Made by a program: the position numbers and the translations under genes
DNA from: Serratia plymuthica
GTDB lineage: Bacteria > Pseudomonadota > Gammaproteobacteria > Enterobacterales > Enterobacteriaceae
NCBI RefSeq assembly: GCF_018336935.1
Contig: NZ_CP068771.1
Span: forward strand, 1,054,001-1,118,000
DNA length: 64,000 nucleotides
Direction of reading: 5' to 3'
Shown here: in pieces, positions 49,711-58,595 of the stretch
How the letters are laid out: every line of letters starts with the position of its first letter
How positions within the stretch are numbered: position 1 is the first letter of the stretch
The notes under the pieces: model-generated
Database searches by the model: none
What the model was told of the DNA's origin: nothing
Seen by the model: the letters and a program-made list of their open reading frames with translations, nothing else

Positions 49711-50985
49711 TTAGCTCGCCGCTGCGGCCACGGCGGCGGTCAACCGGCTGAGTTGATCGGGCTGAATGATGTAAGGCGGCATCAGGTAAATCAGCTTGCC
49801 GAATGGCCGGATCCACACTCCGCGCTCGACAAAACCGCGCTGCAACTGCGCCACGTCCACCGGTTCGCGCATTTCCACCACGCCAATCGCCCCCAGCACT
49901 CGCACATCCGCCACTTTTGGCAGCGACAGGAGCGGCAATAGCTGCTGTTTTAGCTGAGTTTCGATGGCGGCGACCTGCTGCTGCCAATGGTTTTCCGCCA
50001 ACAGCGACAGGCTGGCTTCGGCCACCGCGCAGGCCAGCGGGTTACCCATAAAGGTCGGCCCGTGCATAAAGCAGCCTGCCGCGCCGTTGCTGATGGTTTC
50101 CGCCACGTGGCGGGTGGTCAGGGTAGCCGACAGCGTCATATAACCGCCGGTCAGCGCCTTGCCCAGGCAGAGAATATCCGGTACCACCGCCGCGTGCTCA
50201 CAGGCAAACAGCTTGCCGGTGCGGCCAAAACCGGTGGCGATTTCATCGGCAATCAGCAGGATCTGGTGCTGGTCGCACAGCTCGCGCACCCGCTTGAGGT
50301 AGGTCGGGTGGTAAATGCGCATCCCACCTGCGCCTTGCACCACCGGCTCCAGAATCACTGCGGCGATCTCCCCGGCATGCTGTTCCAGCAGCGCGGCGAA
50401 CGGCGCAATGTCGTTTTCATTCCACGGCTCATCAAAACGGCACTGCGGCGCGGTGGCGAACAGGTGCGGCGCGAGATAGCCCTGATACAGGCTGTGCATC
50501 GAGTTGTCCGGATCGCACACCGACATCGCGCCGAAGGTATCGCCGTGATAGCCGTGACGCAGGGTCAGAATACGCTGCCGCCGCTCCCCGCGCGCCTGCC
50601 AGTATTGCAGCGCCATCTTCAGCGCCACTTCGACGGCCACCGAGCCGGAATCCGCCAGAAACACGCATTGCAGCGCCTCCGGCGTCATCTCCACCAGCCT
50701 GCGGCACAGTGCGATAGCGGCGGGATGGGTGATGCCGCCGAACATCACGTGCGACATTTTTTCCAACTGCCGGGTGGCGGCCAGATTCAGCTGCGGGTGG
50801 TTATAGCCGTGGATCGCCGCCCACCAGGAAGACATGCCGTCTACCAGACGCCGGCCATCGGCCAATTGCAGTTCGACGCCGCTGGCGGCCTCTACCGGAT
50901 AGCAGGGCAATGGATGGCTCATGGAGGTGTAGGGGTGCCAGATATGGCGCTGGTCGAATTCAAGGTCGGAGGCGCTGATAGACAT
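49711..50985 (-). CDS. bioA: Adenosylmethionine-8-amino-7-oxononanoate aminotransferase
   Basis: PLP enzyme that makes 7,8-diaminopelargonate, using S-adenosylmethionine as amino donor. 424 residues from [20 protein letters not shown]. The PLP lysine is in [15 protein letters not shown], with [20 protein letters not shown] upstream. It is divergent from bioBFCD; the start is almost inside the BirA operator region. A longer frame upstream crosses the operator and is rejected. Confidence 0.97.
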   Translation of the reverse strand: MSISASDLEFDQRHIWHPYTSMSHPLPCYPVEAASGVELQLADGRRLVDGMSSWWAAIHGYNHPQLNLAATRQLEKMSHVMFGGITHPAAIALCRRLVEMTPEALQCVFLADSGSVAVEVALKMALQYWQARGERRQRILTLRHGYHGDTFGAMSVCDPDNSMHSLYQGYLAPHLFATAPQCRFDEPWNENDIAPFAALLEQHAGEIAAVILEPVVQGAGGMRIYHPTYLKRVRELCDQHQILLIADEIATGFGRTGKLFACEHAAVVPDILCLGKALTGGYMTLSATLTTRHVAETISNGAAGCFMHGPTFMGNPLACAVAEASLSLLAENHWQQQVAAIETQLKQQLLPLLSLPKVADVRVLGAIGVVEMREPVDVAQLQRGFVERGVWIRPFGKLIYLMPPYIIQPDQLSRLTAAVAAAAS

Positions 50986-50987
50986 TC

Positions 50988-51021
50988 TTGTAAACCAAAT
51001 CATATTCGTAATGGTTGACAG
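50988..51021. promoter_or_regulatory. Biotin operator (BirA site)
   Basis: TTGTAAACC-N16-GGTTGACAG, an inverted repeat with the E. coli bio operator spacing. It sits between bioA and bioB so that biotinyl-AMP-bound BirA can shut both directions. Confidence 0.9.
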
Positions 51022-51042
51022 TATATCCACAATATCTACACT
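51015..51042 (+). promoter_or_regulatory. Promoter of bioBFCD
   Basis: TTGACA at 51015-51020, a perfect -35, lies in the right half of the BirA operator; TACACT at 51037-51042 follows after 16 bases. Confidence 0.7.
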
Positions 51043-51075
51043 GATGACACTTTTTTCATTTTTGGAGACGCCGTA

Positions 51076-52113
51076 ATGGCCGATCGCATTCACTGGACAG
51101 TAGGTCTTGCCCAGACCTTATTTGATAAACCGTTACTTGAGCTGCTGTTTGAAGCCCAGACCGTTCACCGTCAGCATTTTGACCCGCGCCAGGTGCAGGT
51201 GAGTACGCTGTTATCAATCAAAACCGGCGCCTGTCCGGAAGACTGCAAATACTGCCCGCAAAGTTCACGCTACAAAACCGGTCTTGAGTCCGAGCGGCTG
51301 ATGCAGGTGGAACAGGTGCTGGAATCGGCGCGCAAGGCCAAAGCGAATGGATCGACCCGCTTCTGCATGGGGGCGGCGTGGAAGAATCCGCACGAGCGCG
51401 ATATGCCTTATCTGCAACAGATGGTGCAGGGGGTGAAGGCGATGGGCATGGAAACCTGCATGACGTTGGGCACGCTTGACCACACCCAGGCAGAACGGCT
51501 GGCGGACGCCGGGCTGGATTATTACAACCACAATCTGGACACTTCGCCGGAGTTCTACGGCAACATCATCACCACCCGCAGCTATCAGGAACGTCTGGAC
51601 ACGCTGGACAAGGTGCGCGGGGCGGGCATTAAAGTCTGTTCCGGCGGCATCGTCGGGCTGGGCGAGACGGTGCGTGACCGCGCGGGGCTGCTGGTGCAGC
51701 TGGCTAACCTGCCGACACCGCCGGAGAGCGTGCCGATCAACATGCTGGTGAAGGTAAAAGGCACGCCGCTGGCGGATAACGATGACGTCGATCCGTTCGA
51801 TTTCATCCGCACCATCGCGGTGGCGCGCATCATGATGCCGGCCTCTTACGTCCGCCTTTCCGCCGGTCGCGAACAAATGAACGAGCAAACTCAGGCGATG
51901 TGCTTTATGGCCGGCGCCAACTCTATCTTCTATGGCTGCAAACTGCTGACCACGCCAAATCCGGAAGAAGACAAAGATCTGCAACTGTTCCGCAAACTGG
52001 GCCTCAACCCGCAGCAGACCGCAACCGAGCACGGCGACAACCAGCAGCAACAGGTACTGGCGGAGCAACTGCTGCATGCCGATACCGCTGAGTTTTACAA
52101 CGCGGCGCTGTAA
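51076..52113 (+). CDS. bioB: Biotin synthase
   Basis: Radical-SAM enzyme that inserts sulfur into dethiobiotin. 345 residues with the cluster motif [12 protein letters not shown] (C-x3-C-x2-C) at about residue 55, and [15 protein letters not shown] precedes the ATG; TAA overlaps the bioF ATG by one base. Confidence 0.98.
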   Translation: MADRIHWTVGLAQTLFDKPLLELLFEAQTVHRQHFDPRQVQVSTLLSIKTGACPEDCKYCPQSSRYKTGLESERLMQVEQVLESARKAKANGSTRFCMGAAWKNPHERDMPYLQQMVQGVKAMGMETCMTLGTLDHTQAERLADAGLDYYNHNLDTSPEFYGNIITTRSYQERLDTLDKVRGAGIKVCSGGIVGLGETVRDRAGLLVQLANLPTPPESVPINMLVKVKGTPLADNDDVDPFDFIRTIAVARIMMPASYVRLSAGREQMNEQTQAMCFMAGANSIFYGCKLLTTPNPEEDKDLQLFRKLGLNPQQTATEHGDNQQQQVLAEQLLHADTAEFYNAAL

Positions 52114-53264
52114 TGAGCTGGCAACAACGTATTGAACAGGCGCTGGAGGAGCGGCAGCAGAATGCCGCTTACCGTCGTCGCCAGGTGAATCAGGGCGGCA
52201 ATGGCCGCCATATTCAGCTCAACGGCGAGCGCTACCTGAACTTTTCCGGCAACGACTATCTTGGCCTGAGCCAGGATCCGCAGGTGATCGCCGCCTGGCA
52301 GCAGGGCGCCGAGCAGTATGGCGTCGGCAGTGGCGGCTCCGGGCACGTCACCGGGTTCAGTGCGGCGCATCAGGCGCTGGAACAGCAACTGGCGGAGTGG
52401 CTCGGTTACCCGCGTGCGCTGCTGTTTATCTCCGGCTATGCCGCCAATCAGGCATTGCTGGCGGCGCTGATGCAGGCGGACGATCGCATCTTGGCGGACC
52501 GGCTCAGCCACGCGTCGCTGCTGGAGGCGGCCGCCCATTCACCGGCCCAACTGCGTCGCTTTCGCCACAATCAGCCGCAGGCGCTGGCCGGTCTGCTGGC
52601 AAAATCCTGCGGTGGCCAGATGCTGGCGGTGACCGAAGGGGTGTTCAGCATGGACGGCGACAGCGCACCGCTGGCGGAGCTGCATCGCCTGACCCAAGCG
52701 GCGGGAGCCTGGCTGATGGTCGATGACGCGCACGGCATCGGCGTTCATGGCGAACAGGGGCGCGGCAGTTGCTGGCAGCAGGGCGTGCGGCCCGAACTGC
52801 TGGTGGTCACCTTTGGCAAAGCCTTTGGCGTCAGCGGCGCGGCCGTGCTGTGCGACGAGGCCACGGCGGAATATCTGCTGCAGTTTGCCCGCCATTTGAT
52901 TTACAGCACCTCAATGCCGCCGGCGCAGGCTTGCGCCTTGCAGACGGCGTTGCAGCGCATCCAGCAGGGTGACGAATTGCGCGCCCGGCTGCAGGACAAT
53001 ATTCAGCGCTTCCGGCAAGGTGCGGCCCAGTTGCCATTAGCCCTGACGGCGTCGGTGACCGCCATTCAGCCGCTGCTGGTGGGTGACAACCAGCGTACGC
53101 TCGATCTGGCGCAGCAACTGCGTGACCAGGGGTTGTGGGTGAGCGCCATTCGCCCGCCAACGGTGCCGCCGGGCGGCGCGCGCCTGCGCATTACCCTGAC
53201 GGCGGCGCATCAGCCGCAGGATATCGATCGCCTGCTGGAGGTATTGCATGACGTCAGCCTTTGA
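52113..53264 (+). CDS. bioF: 8-amino-7-oxononanoate synthase
   Basis: PLP enzyme that joins pimeloyl-ACP (or CoA) and alanine. 383 residues; PLP lysine in [14 protein letters not shown], with [16 protein letters not shown] before it. The first codons overlap the bioB stop, the last 17 bases overlap bioC. Confidence 0.97.
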   Translation: MSWQQRIEQALEERQQNAAYRRRQVNQGGNGRHIQLNGERYLNFSGNDYLGLSQDPQVIAAWQQGAEQYGVGSGGSGHVTGFSAAHQALEQQLAEWLGYPRALLFISGYAANQALLAALMQADDRILADRLSHASLLEAAAHSPAQLRRFRHNQPQALAGLLAKSCGGQMLAVTEGVFSMDGDSAPLAELHRLTQAAGAWLMVDDAHGIGVHGEQGRGSCWQQGVRPELLVVTFGKAFGVSGAAVLCDEATAEYLLQFARHLIYSTSMPPAQACALQTALQRIQQGDELRARLQDNIQRFRQGAAQLPLALTASVTAIQPLLVGDNQRTLDLAQQLRDQGLWVSAIRPPTVPPGGARLRITLTAAHQPQDIDRLLEVLHDVSL

Positions 53265-54015
53265 GCCGGTCAACAAGCAGGCGGTAGCCTCGGCCTTCAG
53301 CCGCGCGGCGGGCAGTTATGATTCGGCGGCGGTGCTGCAACGTGACGTCGGTGAGCGCTTGCTGGGGATGGGGGCGGAGCATCGGGGCGAACAGCTGCTC
53401 GACGCAGGCTGCGGCACCGGGCACTTCAGCCGCCGTTGGCGCGAACGGGGGAAACAGGTCACCGCGCTCGATCTGGCGCCGGGCATGCTGGCATTCGCCC
53501 GCCAGCAGCAGGCTGCGGACCATTATTTGCTGGGGGATATCGAAAATGTGCCGTTGCCAGCTGCTGCGGTGGATATCTGTTTCAGCAGCCTGGTGGTGCA
53601 ATGGTGCAGTGATTTACCGCGCGCTTTGGCGGAGCTGTACCGCGTCACCCGGCCGGGTGGCGTGATTTTGTTTTCTACGCTGGCGGAAGGTTCGCTGCAG
53701 GAGCTGGGCGATGCCTGGCAGCAGGTAGACGGCGAGCGTCACGTGAACGACTTTCTGCCGCTGGCGCAGATCGACGCGGCCTGCGCCGGCTATCGCCACC
53801 GTCTGGAGACGGAGCGGAAAACCCTGCATTATCCTGATGTGATGGCGCTGATGCGATCGCTCAAGGGGATCGGCGCCACCCATTTGCATCAGGGGCGCGA
53901 AGCCGGTTTGCTGTCCCGCCGGCGGCTTGCCGCCTTGCAGGCGGCCTATCCGCGCCGGGGCGGGGAATTTCCGCTCAGCTATCATCTGGTTTATGGAGTG
54001 ATTTATCGTGATTAA
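53248..54015 (+). CDS. bioC: Malonyl-ACP O-methyltransferase
   Basis: SAM-dependent methyltransferase that primes pimelate synthesis by methylating malonyl-ACP. 255 residues; SAM motif [15 protein letters not shown] at about 48-62 and [12 protein letters not shown]. It overlaps both neighbours, a sign of coupled translation. Confidence 0.95.
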   Translation: MTSAFEPVNKQAVASAFSRAAGSYDSAAVLQRDVGERLLGMGAEHRGEQLLDAGCGTGHFSRRWRERGKQVTALDLAPGMLAFARQQQAADHYLLGDIENVPLPAAAVDICFSSLVVQWCSDLPRALAELYRVTRPGGVILFSTLAEGSLQELGDAWQQVDGERHVNDFLPLAQIDAACAGYRHRLETERKTLHYPDVMALMRSLKGIGATHLHQGREAGLLSRRRLAALQAAYPRRGGEFPLSYHLVYGVIYRD

Positions 54016-54688
54016 GCGTTGGTTCGTCACCGGTACCGATACCGAAGTGGGTAAAACCGTGGCCAGCAGCGCCTTGTTGCAGGCGGCCACTTCGGCGGGG
54101 TATCGCACGGCCGGTTACAAGCCGGTCGCTTCCGGCAGCGAGATGACGGCCGAAGGGCTGCGCAACGGCGATGCGTTGGCATTGCAGGCCAACAGCGCCG
54201 TGGCGCTGAGCTACGAGGAAGTGAATCCTTATGTGTTTGCCGAACCGACTTCGCCGCACATTGTCAGTGCCGACGAAGGGCGGCCAATCGAGCTGGCCCA
54301 GCTTTCCGCCGGTCTGCGCCACCTGGAGCAAAGGGCCGACTGGTTGTTGGTCGAGGGGGCCGGCGGTTGGTTTACGCCGCTTTCCGGGCAGCATACCTTC
54401 GCCGACTGGGTACAGCGGGAACAACTGCCGGTGATCTTGGTGGTGGGCATCAAACTGGGCTGCATTAACCATGCCGTGCTGACCGCGCAGGCGATCCAGC
54501 AGGCGGGGTTGCAGCTTGCCGGGTGGATTGCCAACGACGTTACCGCACCGGGCCGCCGTCATCAGGAATATTTGGCTACGCTGCGCCGTATGCTGCCTGC
54601 GCCAATGCTGGGGGAGATCCCGCATCTGCCGCAACCTGAACGGCAGGCGCTGGGAACGTACCTGGATTTGAGCGCTTTATCCCACTGA
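54008..54688 (+). CDS. bioD: ATP-dependent dethiobiotin synthetase
   Basis: Closes the ureido ring of dethiobiotin. 226 residues; P-loop VTGTDTEVGKTVASSALL, KPVASGSE and VEGAGGWFTPL motifs. Starts with GTG at 54008, inside the end of bioC. Last gene of the bio operon. Confidence 0.95.
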   Translation: MIKRWFVTGTDTEVGKTVASSALLQAATSAGYRTAGYKPVASGSEMTAEGLRNGDALALQANSAVALSYEEVNPYVFAEPTSPHIVSADEGRPIELAQLSAGLRHLEQRADWLLVEGAGGWFTPLSGQHTFADWVQREQLPVILVVGIKLGCINHAVLTAQAIQQAGLQLAGWIANDVTAPGRRHQEYLATLRRMLPAPMLGEIPHLPQPERQALGTYLDLSALSH

Positions 54689-54700
54689 TCGTCGAGTCGT

Positions 54701-54726
54701 CCGTCCACGGCATTTGCCGTGGACGG
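54701..54726. terminator. Terminator-like hairpin after bioD
   Basis: CCGTCCACGGCA-TT-TGCCGTGGACGG, a perfect 12-base-pair stem, between bioD and the convergent beta-helix gene. A second, weaker stem (CATGTGA/TCACATG, 54731-54754) overlaps the stop of the convergent gene. Confidence 0.65.
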
Positions 54727-54747
54727 GGATCATGTGACTTGTCGTTT

Positions 54748-56394
54748 TCACATGGCAGTAACACAGGCATTATCGAAGTACAGAACGCCATTTTTCGCTA
54801 AAGCATACAAATTGAAAGACAGGATGACGTGGGTTGCCCAAACCGGCACTTTTCGTCTGTTGCTGTTGAAACGGTACTCTTTGAACTGAGCATAATCATT
54901 GGCGTTTAGGGTGCCATCCCAGGCGGCGGCATCAGATTTGGCGATGATCGACACGCCATTGCTTTCTGTTTCCTGAATGCAGACATAACGAAGCGTGGCA
55001 AATAAATTGCCGGACCCGCCATTCAGCGTTTTCAGAGTAAAGCAGGCCCCCAACTGTTCATATTGCGATACCGGAACAACCACCCTCAGACCGGCGTTGG
55101 TATTGGTATTGCCCAGTTTGGTCACTTTTAACGCATTGCTGCCGTTAACGCCCGCACCGGTTTCAATGGCAAGGGTAATGGCATCCGAGGTAAAAGGATC
55201 GCTGACGTTACCGCCGGAAACCTCCCAACCTAAGGGTTTGGTGCTGAATGCGAAACTGCCGTCCTTGATTTTATTATTATTCGCGGTAGTTAAAGTTTGA
55301 AGGCCTTTACCCCCGCCGCCGCCATCGAGCCGGCTGTTATTAATCACAAAGTCGCCAGTGCCGCCGAAATAACGCCCTGTCGCGGTTCTTACACCGTAAA
55401 ATTTAACGTTTTCGACGATAATTCCACTGCTGCCCGCTTCGGCAAAAAAACAGTAATCTTTGGTCAGAGGGCCTTCCAGCGTAATAATCTCACCTCCCTG
55501 AATAAGCAATGAAGCATTTTGGTTGGCGCTACAACGGAAGGGGAAATCGGTGAGTGGGCTATTTTCATTATTGAACTCGATATGGCAACCGTGCAGTTCG
55601 ACGCTCCCTGCTTGCACATTCACGATAGCGCCAGCGTAATCTATTGATGTACCGAAGAAACGAAAAGCGCCATTCGGGTTCTGGTTGCCGATGGCCAGCC
55701 CTTGCGAGTTACCGAGCGTGCCGCCAAAGAAGTTGATCCCTTCACCAAAATTTTTAGCACCGGATTCAGCAGTGGGCATGTGCACGCACTCATGGCAGCG
55801 GATGATCTCGCAGGCATAGTGATGCCCAATATAGGCGTTGGTGCCAAAATACATGCCGTAATAAAAACCGGAGACATATACATTACTAACGGAGAAATTT
55901 CCCAGCAGGCTTTCTGGTGAATCAAATAAAATCCCGTCAATAAAGTTGTATTCGGGTTTTTCTTCATCGGCTACAGTAGTCGGTGTGGGTTGTTTCTTTG
56001 CACCGATCCCTTTGACGGTAAAGTTTCTTAAGATTGGCGCTGGTCGAATTGGGACACCATTATCCAACGCGAGGGCGGTCGTGTAGCAACGCATAAAATA
56101 ATTGTGATCGTCTTCAGTGCCACTCGGAATATTAGCGGTTATATTTACGCCGTTGCCGTCGATATAAACGAAACCCACGTCGATATCGGTCTTGGGCGCT
56201 ACCCATACCTCAAAGGGGGCAGTGAATTTGACGATTGCCGGTCGTTTTAATGTGTCTTTAATGAAGGTTTGCGCTTTGATCAGCTCATCGCGTGACTTGA
56301 CGTAAATGCCCCCGATATCGAGACGTTCTTTCAGGGTCCAGGTCTTCGTGTTCAGGTCGCTATATTGAATAAATGCTGCGTCGTTATCGGCCAT
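54748..56394 (-). CDS. Unrecognised 548-residue protein with a right-handed beta-helix pattern
   Basis: No signal peptide or membrane span. Residues about 50-130 (VGFVYIDGNGVNITANIPSG) and 150-370 show short alternating beta strands with Gly/Asn turns (NFSVSNVYVSGFYYGMYFGT, GSVELHGCHIEFNNENS, FVINNSRLDGGGGGKG), typical of pectate-lyase-like beta helices. The last about 170 residues (GWEVSGGNVSDPF onwards) resemble a carbohydrate-binding sandwich. This order is common in phage tailspikes and some secreted polysaccharidases. Base composition is visibly more AT-rich than the bio genes. GAGGAG precedes the ATG. Function unknown. Confidence 0.7.
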   Translation of the reverse strand: MADNDAAFIQYSDLNTKTWTLKERLDIGGIYVKSRDELIKAQTFIKDTLKRPAIVKFTAPFEVWVAPKTDIDVGFVYIDGNGVNITANIPSGTEDDHNYFMRCYTTALALDNGVPIRPAPILRNFTVKGIGAKKQPTPTTVADEEKPEYNFIDGILFDSPESLLGNFSVSNVYVSGFYYGMYFGTNAYIGHHYACEIIRCHECVHMPTAESGAKNFGEGINFFGGTLGNSQGLAIGNQNPNGAFRFFGTSIDYAGAIVNVQAGSVELHGCHIEFNNENSPLTDFPFRCSANQNASLLIQGGEIITLEGPLTKDYCFFAEAGSSGIIVENVKFYGVRTATGRYFGGTGDFVINNSRLDGGGGGKGLQTLTTANNNKIKDGSFAFSTKPLGWEVSGGNVSDPFTSDAITLAIETGAGVNGSNALKVTKLGNTNTNAGLRVVVPVSQYEQLGACFTLKTLNGGSGNLFATLRYVCIQETESNGVSIIAKSDAAAWDGTLNANDYAQFKEYRFNSNRRKVPVWATHVILSFNLYALAKNGVLYFDNACVTAM

Positions 56395-56538
56395 TGTCCA
56401 CTCCTCAGTAAGGTCAATCGGTATGAAAGCCCATTGAGTATGGAAGGCGCACAGACTCGTTCACAGCAATGCAGGCTCTGTCCTGGCTGGTACAACTCAG
56501 GAGCAGAGAAAGGGGATCAACCGGCGCGAACGAGAGCA

Positions 56539-56560
56539 GGGGCGCAATACTCCGCGCCCC
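56539..56560 (-). terminator. Hairpin after the urtE-like gene
   Basis: GGGGCGC-AATACTCC-GCGCCCC just beyond the stop of the ATPase gene. No T-run on either strand. Confidence 0.45.
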
Positions 56561-56565
56561 GCCAG

Positions 56566-57276
56566 TTACACTGCCAGATAGGCATTGATCAACTCCTCGT
56601 CCAACTGCTCCAGCGTGCCGTTCGCCACGCTGCGGCCCTGATCCATCAGGCAAAAGCGATCCGCCACGCGGCGTACAAACGGCAATTTGTGTTCCACCAG
56701 CAGGATCGTCATGCCCAGCTCGCGGTTCAGCTTGCGGATCGCGTTGCCGATATCGGCGGCGATCGAAGGTTGTACCCCGCTGGTAGGTTCATCAAGGATC
56801 AGCAACTCCGGCTCCAGCACCAGCGCCCGGCCAATCGCCAGTTGCTGCTGCTCGCCATCGCACAAATCACCGGCCCGGCGGCTGCGCATTTCTCGCAGGT
56901 TGGGGAACAGGCTGTAAATGAGCGGCGGAATGCGCCGGGTTTTGTCCCGGCCGGCCATCAGCGCCACCTGCAGGTTCTCTTCCACGCTGAGCTGCGAGAA
57001 TATTTGCCTCCCTTGCGGCACGTAGCTGATGCCCAGCGCCGCCCGGTTTTCCATCGGCTGTTGCAGCAGATTCTGCGGAGGTTCATCCGCCAACTGCCAG
57101 GTCATACTGCCGCTGACGACCGGCAAATGCCCCATAATGCAGTTGACCAACGTGGTTTTGCCCACGCCGTTGCGACCGATAAGCACCGTGCACTGGCCGC
57201 GCGGCAACTCCAGGTTAATATCCCACAGGGTATGATTTTGCCCGTAGAACTGGTTCACTGACCTTAAACTCAACAT
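56566..57276 (-). CDS. Lone UrtE-like ABC ATPase with altered signature motif
   Basis: 236 residues resembling the urea/branched-chain amino acid transporter ATPase UrtE/LivF. Walker A GRNGVGKTT (34-42), Q-loop Q88, Walker B LLILDEP (158-164) and H-loop His196 are normal, but the ABC signature, LSGGQ in the family, reads LCDGE (138-142). No urtABCD partner is present: upstream is 1.3 kb without a transporter gene, downstream the beta-helix gene. AGGAG precedes the ATG. It may be a remnant, or serve another transporter in trans. Confidence 0.75.
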   Translation of the reverse strand: MLSLRSVNQFYGQNHTLWDINLELPRGQCTVLIGRNGVGKTTLVNCIMGHLPVVSGSMTWQLADEPPQNLLQQPMENRAALGISYVPQGRQIFSQLSVEENLQVALMAGRDKTRRIPPLIYSLFPNLREMRSRRAGDLCDGEQQQLAIGRALVLEPELLILDEPTSGVQPSIAADIGNAIRKLNRELGMTILLVEHKLPFVRRVADRFCLMDQGRSVANGTLEQLDEELINAYLAV

Positions 57277-57422
57277 CCGGCACTCTCCTCAAAGACCCGT
57301 ATTCCACTCGTGGATGTGCGCCCTGATGGGCGCAGGCGTAACGCGTTCTCTGTTAAAGACCGCACTGATTTCACCGGGCGGCATTTGTGCAGGAACGGCA
57401 ATCAAACGTCTACTTCCCTGCG

Positions 57423-57500
57423 TTATCCACTCCTTACTGCTCGAACCGCCTTAGCGGTTTCTTTCCCGAGTGTCTTAATGTCCAGAATAAAATGCTGCAT
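57423..57500 (-). CDS. Possible 25-residue basic small ORF
   Basis: Minus-strand ATG at 57500 to TAA at 57423-57425, peptide MQHFILDIKTLGKETAKAVR followed by AVRSG: amphipathic and basic. AAAGG lies 6 bases before the ATG and within a 6-base-pair hairpin (CTACCT/AGGTAG, 57503-57520) that could hide it. A second stem, AACCGC/GCGGTT, falls within the coding part. I do not recognise it. Confidence 0.25.
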   Translation of the reverse strand: MQHFILDIKTLGKETAKAVRAVRSG

Positions 57501-58084
57501 GGCTACCTTTAACGAGGTAGTTCAGGTTCAGGAAAAACAAACGATTTACAGGTAAAAATGGCCGTTAATGGCGGTTTATCAGCGCTCTCTCGCCTTTATC
57601 TCGACATTGCCAGTTATTTAGCCCCATGCCGACGCCGAGCGAGGAGCAGGTAATCCTGCCGTGCCTGCACGGATATTTCACCCGGTCGCACTTTTGTCGT
57701 TAAACGTTATTGCAACTCTCAGGCCAACTTTTTCAATCCGGAAAAAAAGGGGAATGTTATTGCCATGTTAACCATTTGGCAGGCATGAGCTGGCCTCGCG
57801 GCCTGGATGAAAATAAGGTGGAAAGTTAACGCGGACGATTTTTGCACTGTTGCAGTGCTGTGAGGAAAAGCGATGGTGCAAACTATTTTACCGGTTGCGG
57901 CAAGATGCAGCGCATGAGCGCGATAATGGGATAAATGTGTTTTTGGCAATGGGGATTTTTAGCACTAATCGGCATAAACAAAGCGATATTTTTGTGAAAA
58001 AATAACTAAAAAAGCCGTTTCGGCGAGGTGAAACGCCAAAAAGCGTTCTTTCTGCAACTCCCGTCACGGGCGGGGCGGTGGGAG

Positions 58085-58107
58085 TTATCCACTATTCCTG
58101 TGGATAA
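58085..58107. promoter_or_regulatory. Inverted pair of DnaA boxes upstream of uvrB
   Basis: TTATCCACT at 58085-58093 (8 of 9) and TGTGGATAA at 58099-58107 (perfect TTATCCACA on the minus strand), symmetric around a five-to-seven base centre. E. coli uvrB also has DnaA-box sequence in its upstream control region, as far as I recall. Confidence 0.7.
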
Positions 58108-58467
58108 CCTTGTGCATTAGATTTAGAAAAGCGGTTTAAAGCGAGAGCGGGCGCGGGTTTTGTTCGCGTTGACCGCATTCTCATCTTTTTATTAATTGTG
58201 TTTTATATCAATAAATTAACTAAAATCAAGACGCCGATGTATTGATGCGGTTCCTATGTATGATTTTTCACCGCAGTGCTATCAATAAGTTAATTTTTGA
58301 CGGATTTTGGGGATAAATCAGTTATTGACAATAAAAATGTCACGCGGCTGTAACCCTGTCGGTGCATCCGCGCCCCGCCGATGCGCATCAGGGGGCGCTT
58401 TGCTATTGCGCGTCGGCGCGGGGGCCAACAGCGGGATGCATTATCTTGAGCAACGAATCGCTTGAAG

Positions 58468-58483
58468 CTGGTTTTATATCCAG
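58468..58483. promoter_or_regulatory. LexA (SOS) box of uvrB
   Basis: CTG-GTTTTATATC-CAG fits CTG-N10-CAG with an AT-rich centre and closely resembles the E. coli uvrB SOS box. It lies 112 bases before the uvrB ATG, next to a TATCATA -10-like stretch. Confidence 0.88.
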
Positions 58484-58595
58484 TATCATAGGCACTGGCG
58501 AAAATCGCCGGGGCTTTCCATAATTAGGGGCCATTCGTCGAGCATCCGCTCCATGGCCGCCTGAGCGCGCGCATCTCCACAGGGTAGCCGAGTCA

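Larger units (their letters stand above)
57277..58595. other. 1.3 kb gene-poor interval upstream of uvrB
   Basis: No ORF above 85 codons looks real. Contents: a small minus-strand ORF with hairpins (57423-57520); a GCACTG-TTG-CAGTGC palindrome near 57847; a GAAACGCC/GCGTTC-like stem near 58030-58047; AACTCCC/GGGAGTT at 58056-58086; a pair of DnaA boxes (58085-58107); AT-rich promoter-like DNA at 58185-58345; and the LexA box (58468-58483). It may be the scar of a deleted urt-like transporter plus the long uvrB control region. Confidence 0.6.

Noticed and set aside
54748..57276. Prophage remnant
   Set aside because: Only the beta-helix gene is phage-like in design; no integrase, terminase, capsid, lysis gene or attachment-site repeats were found nearby.
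57310..57555. 81-codon plus-strand frame upstream of uvrB
   Set aside because: No ribosome site, no conserved pattern, and it spans two strong hairpins; probably not coding.
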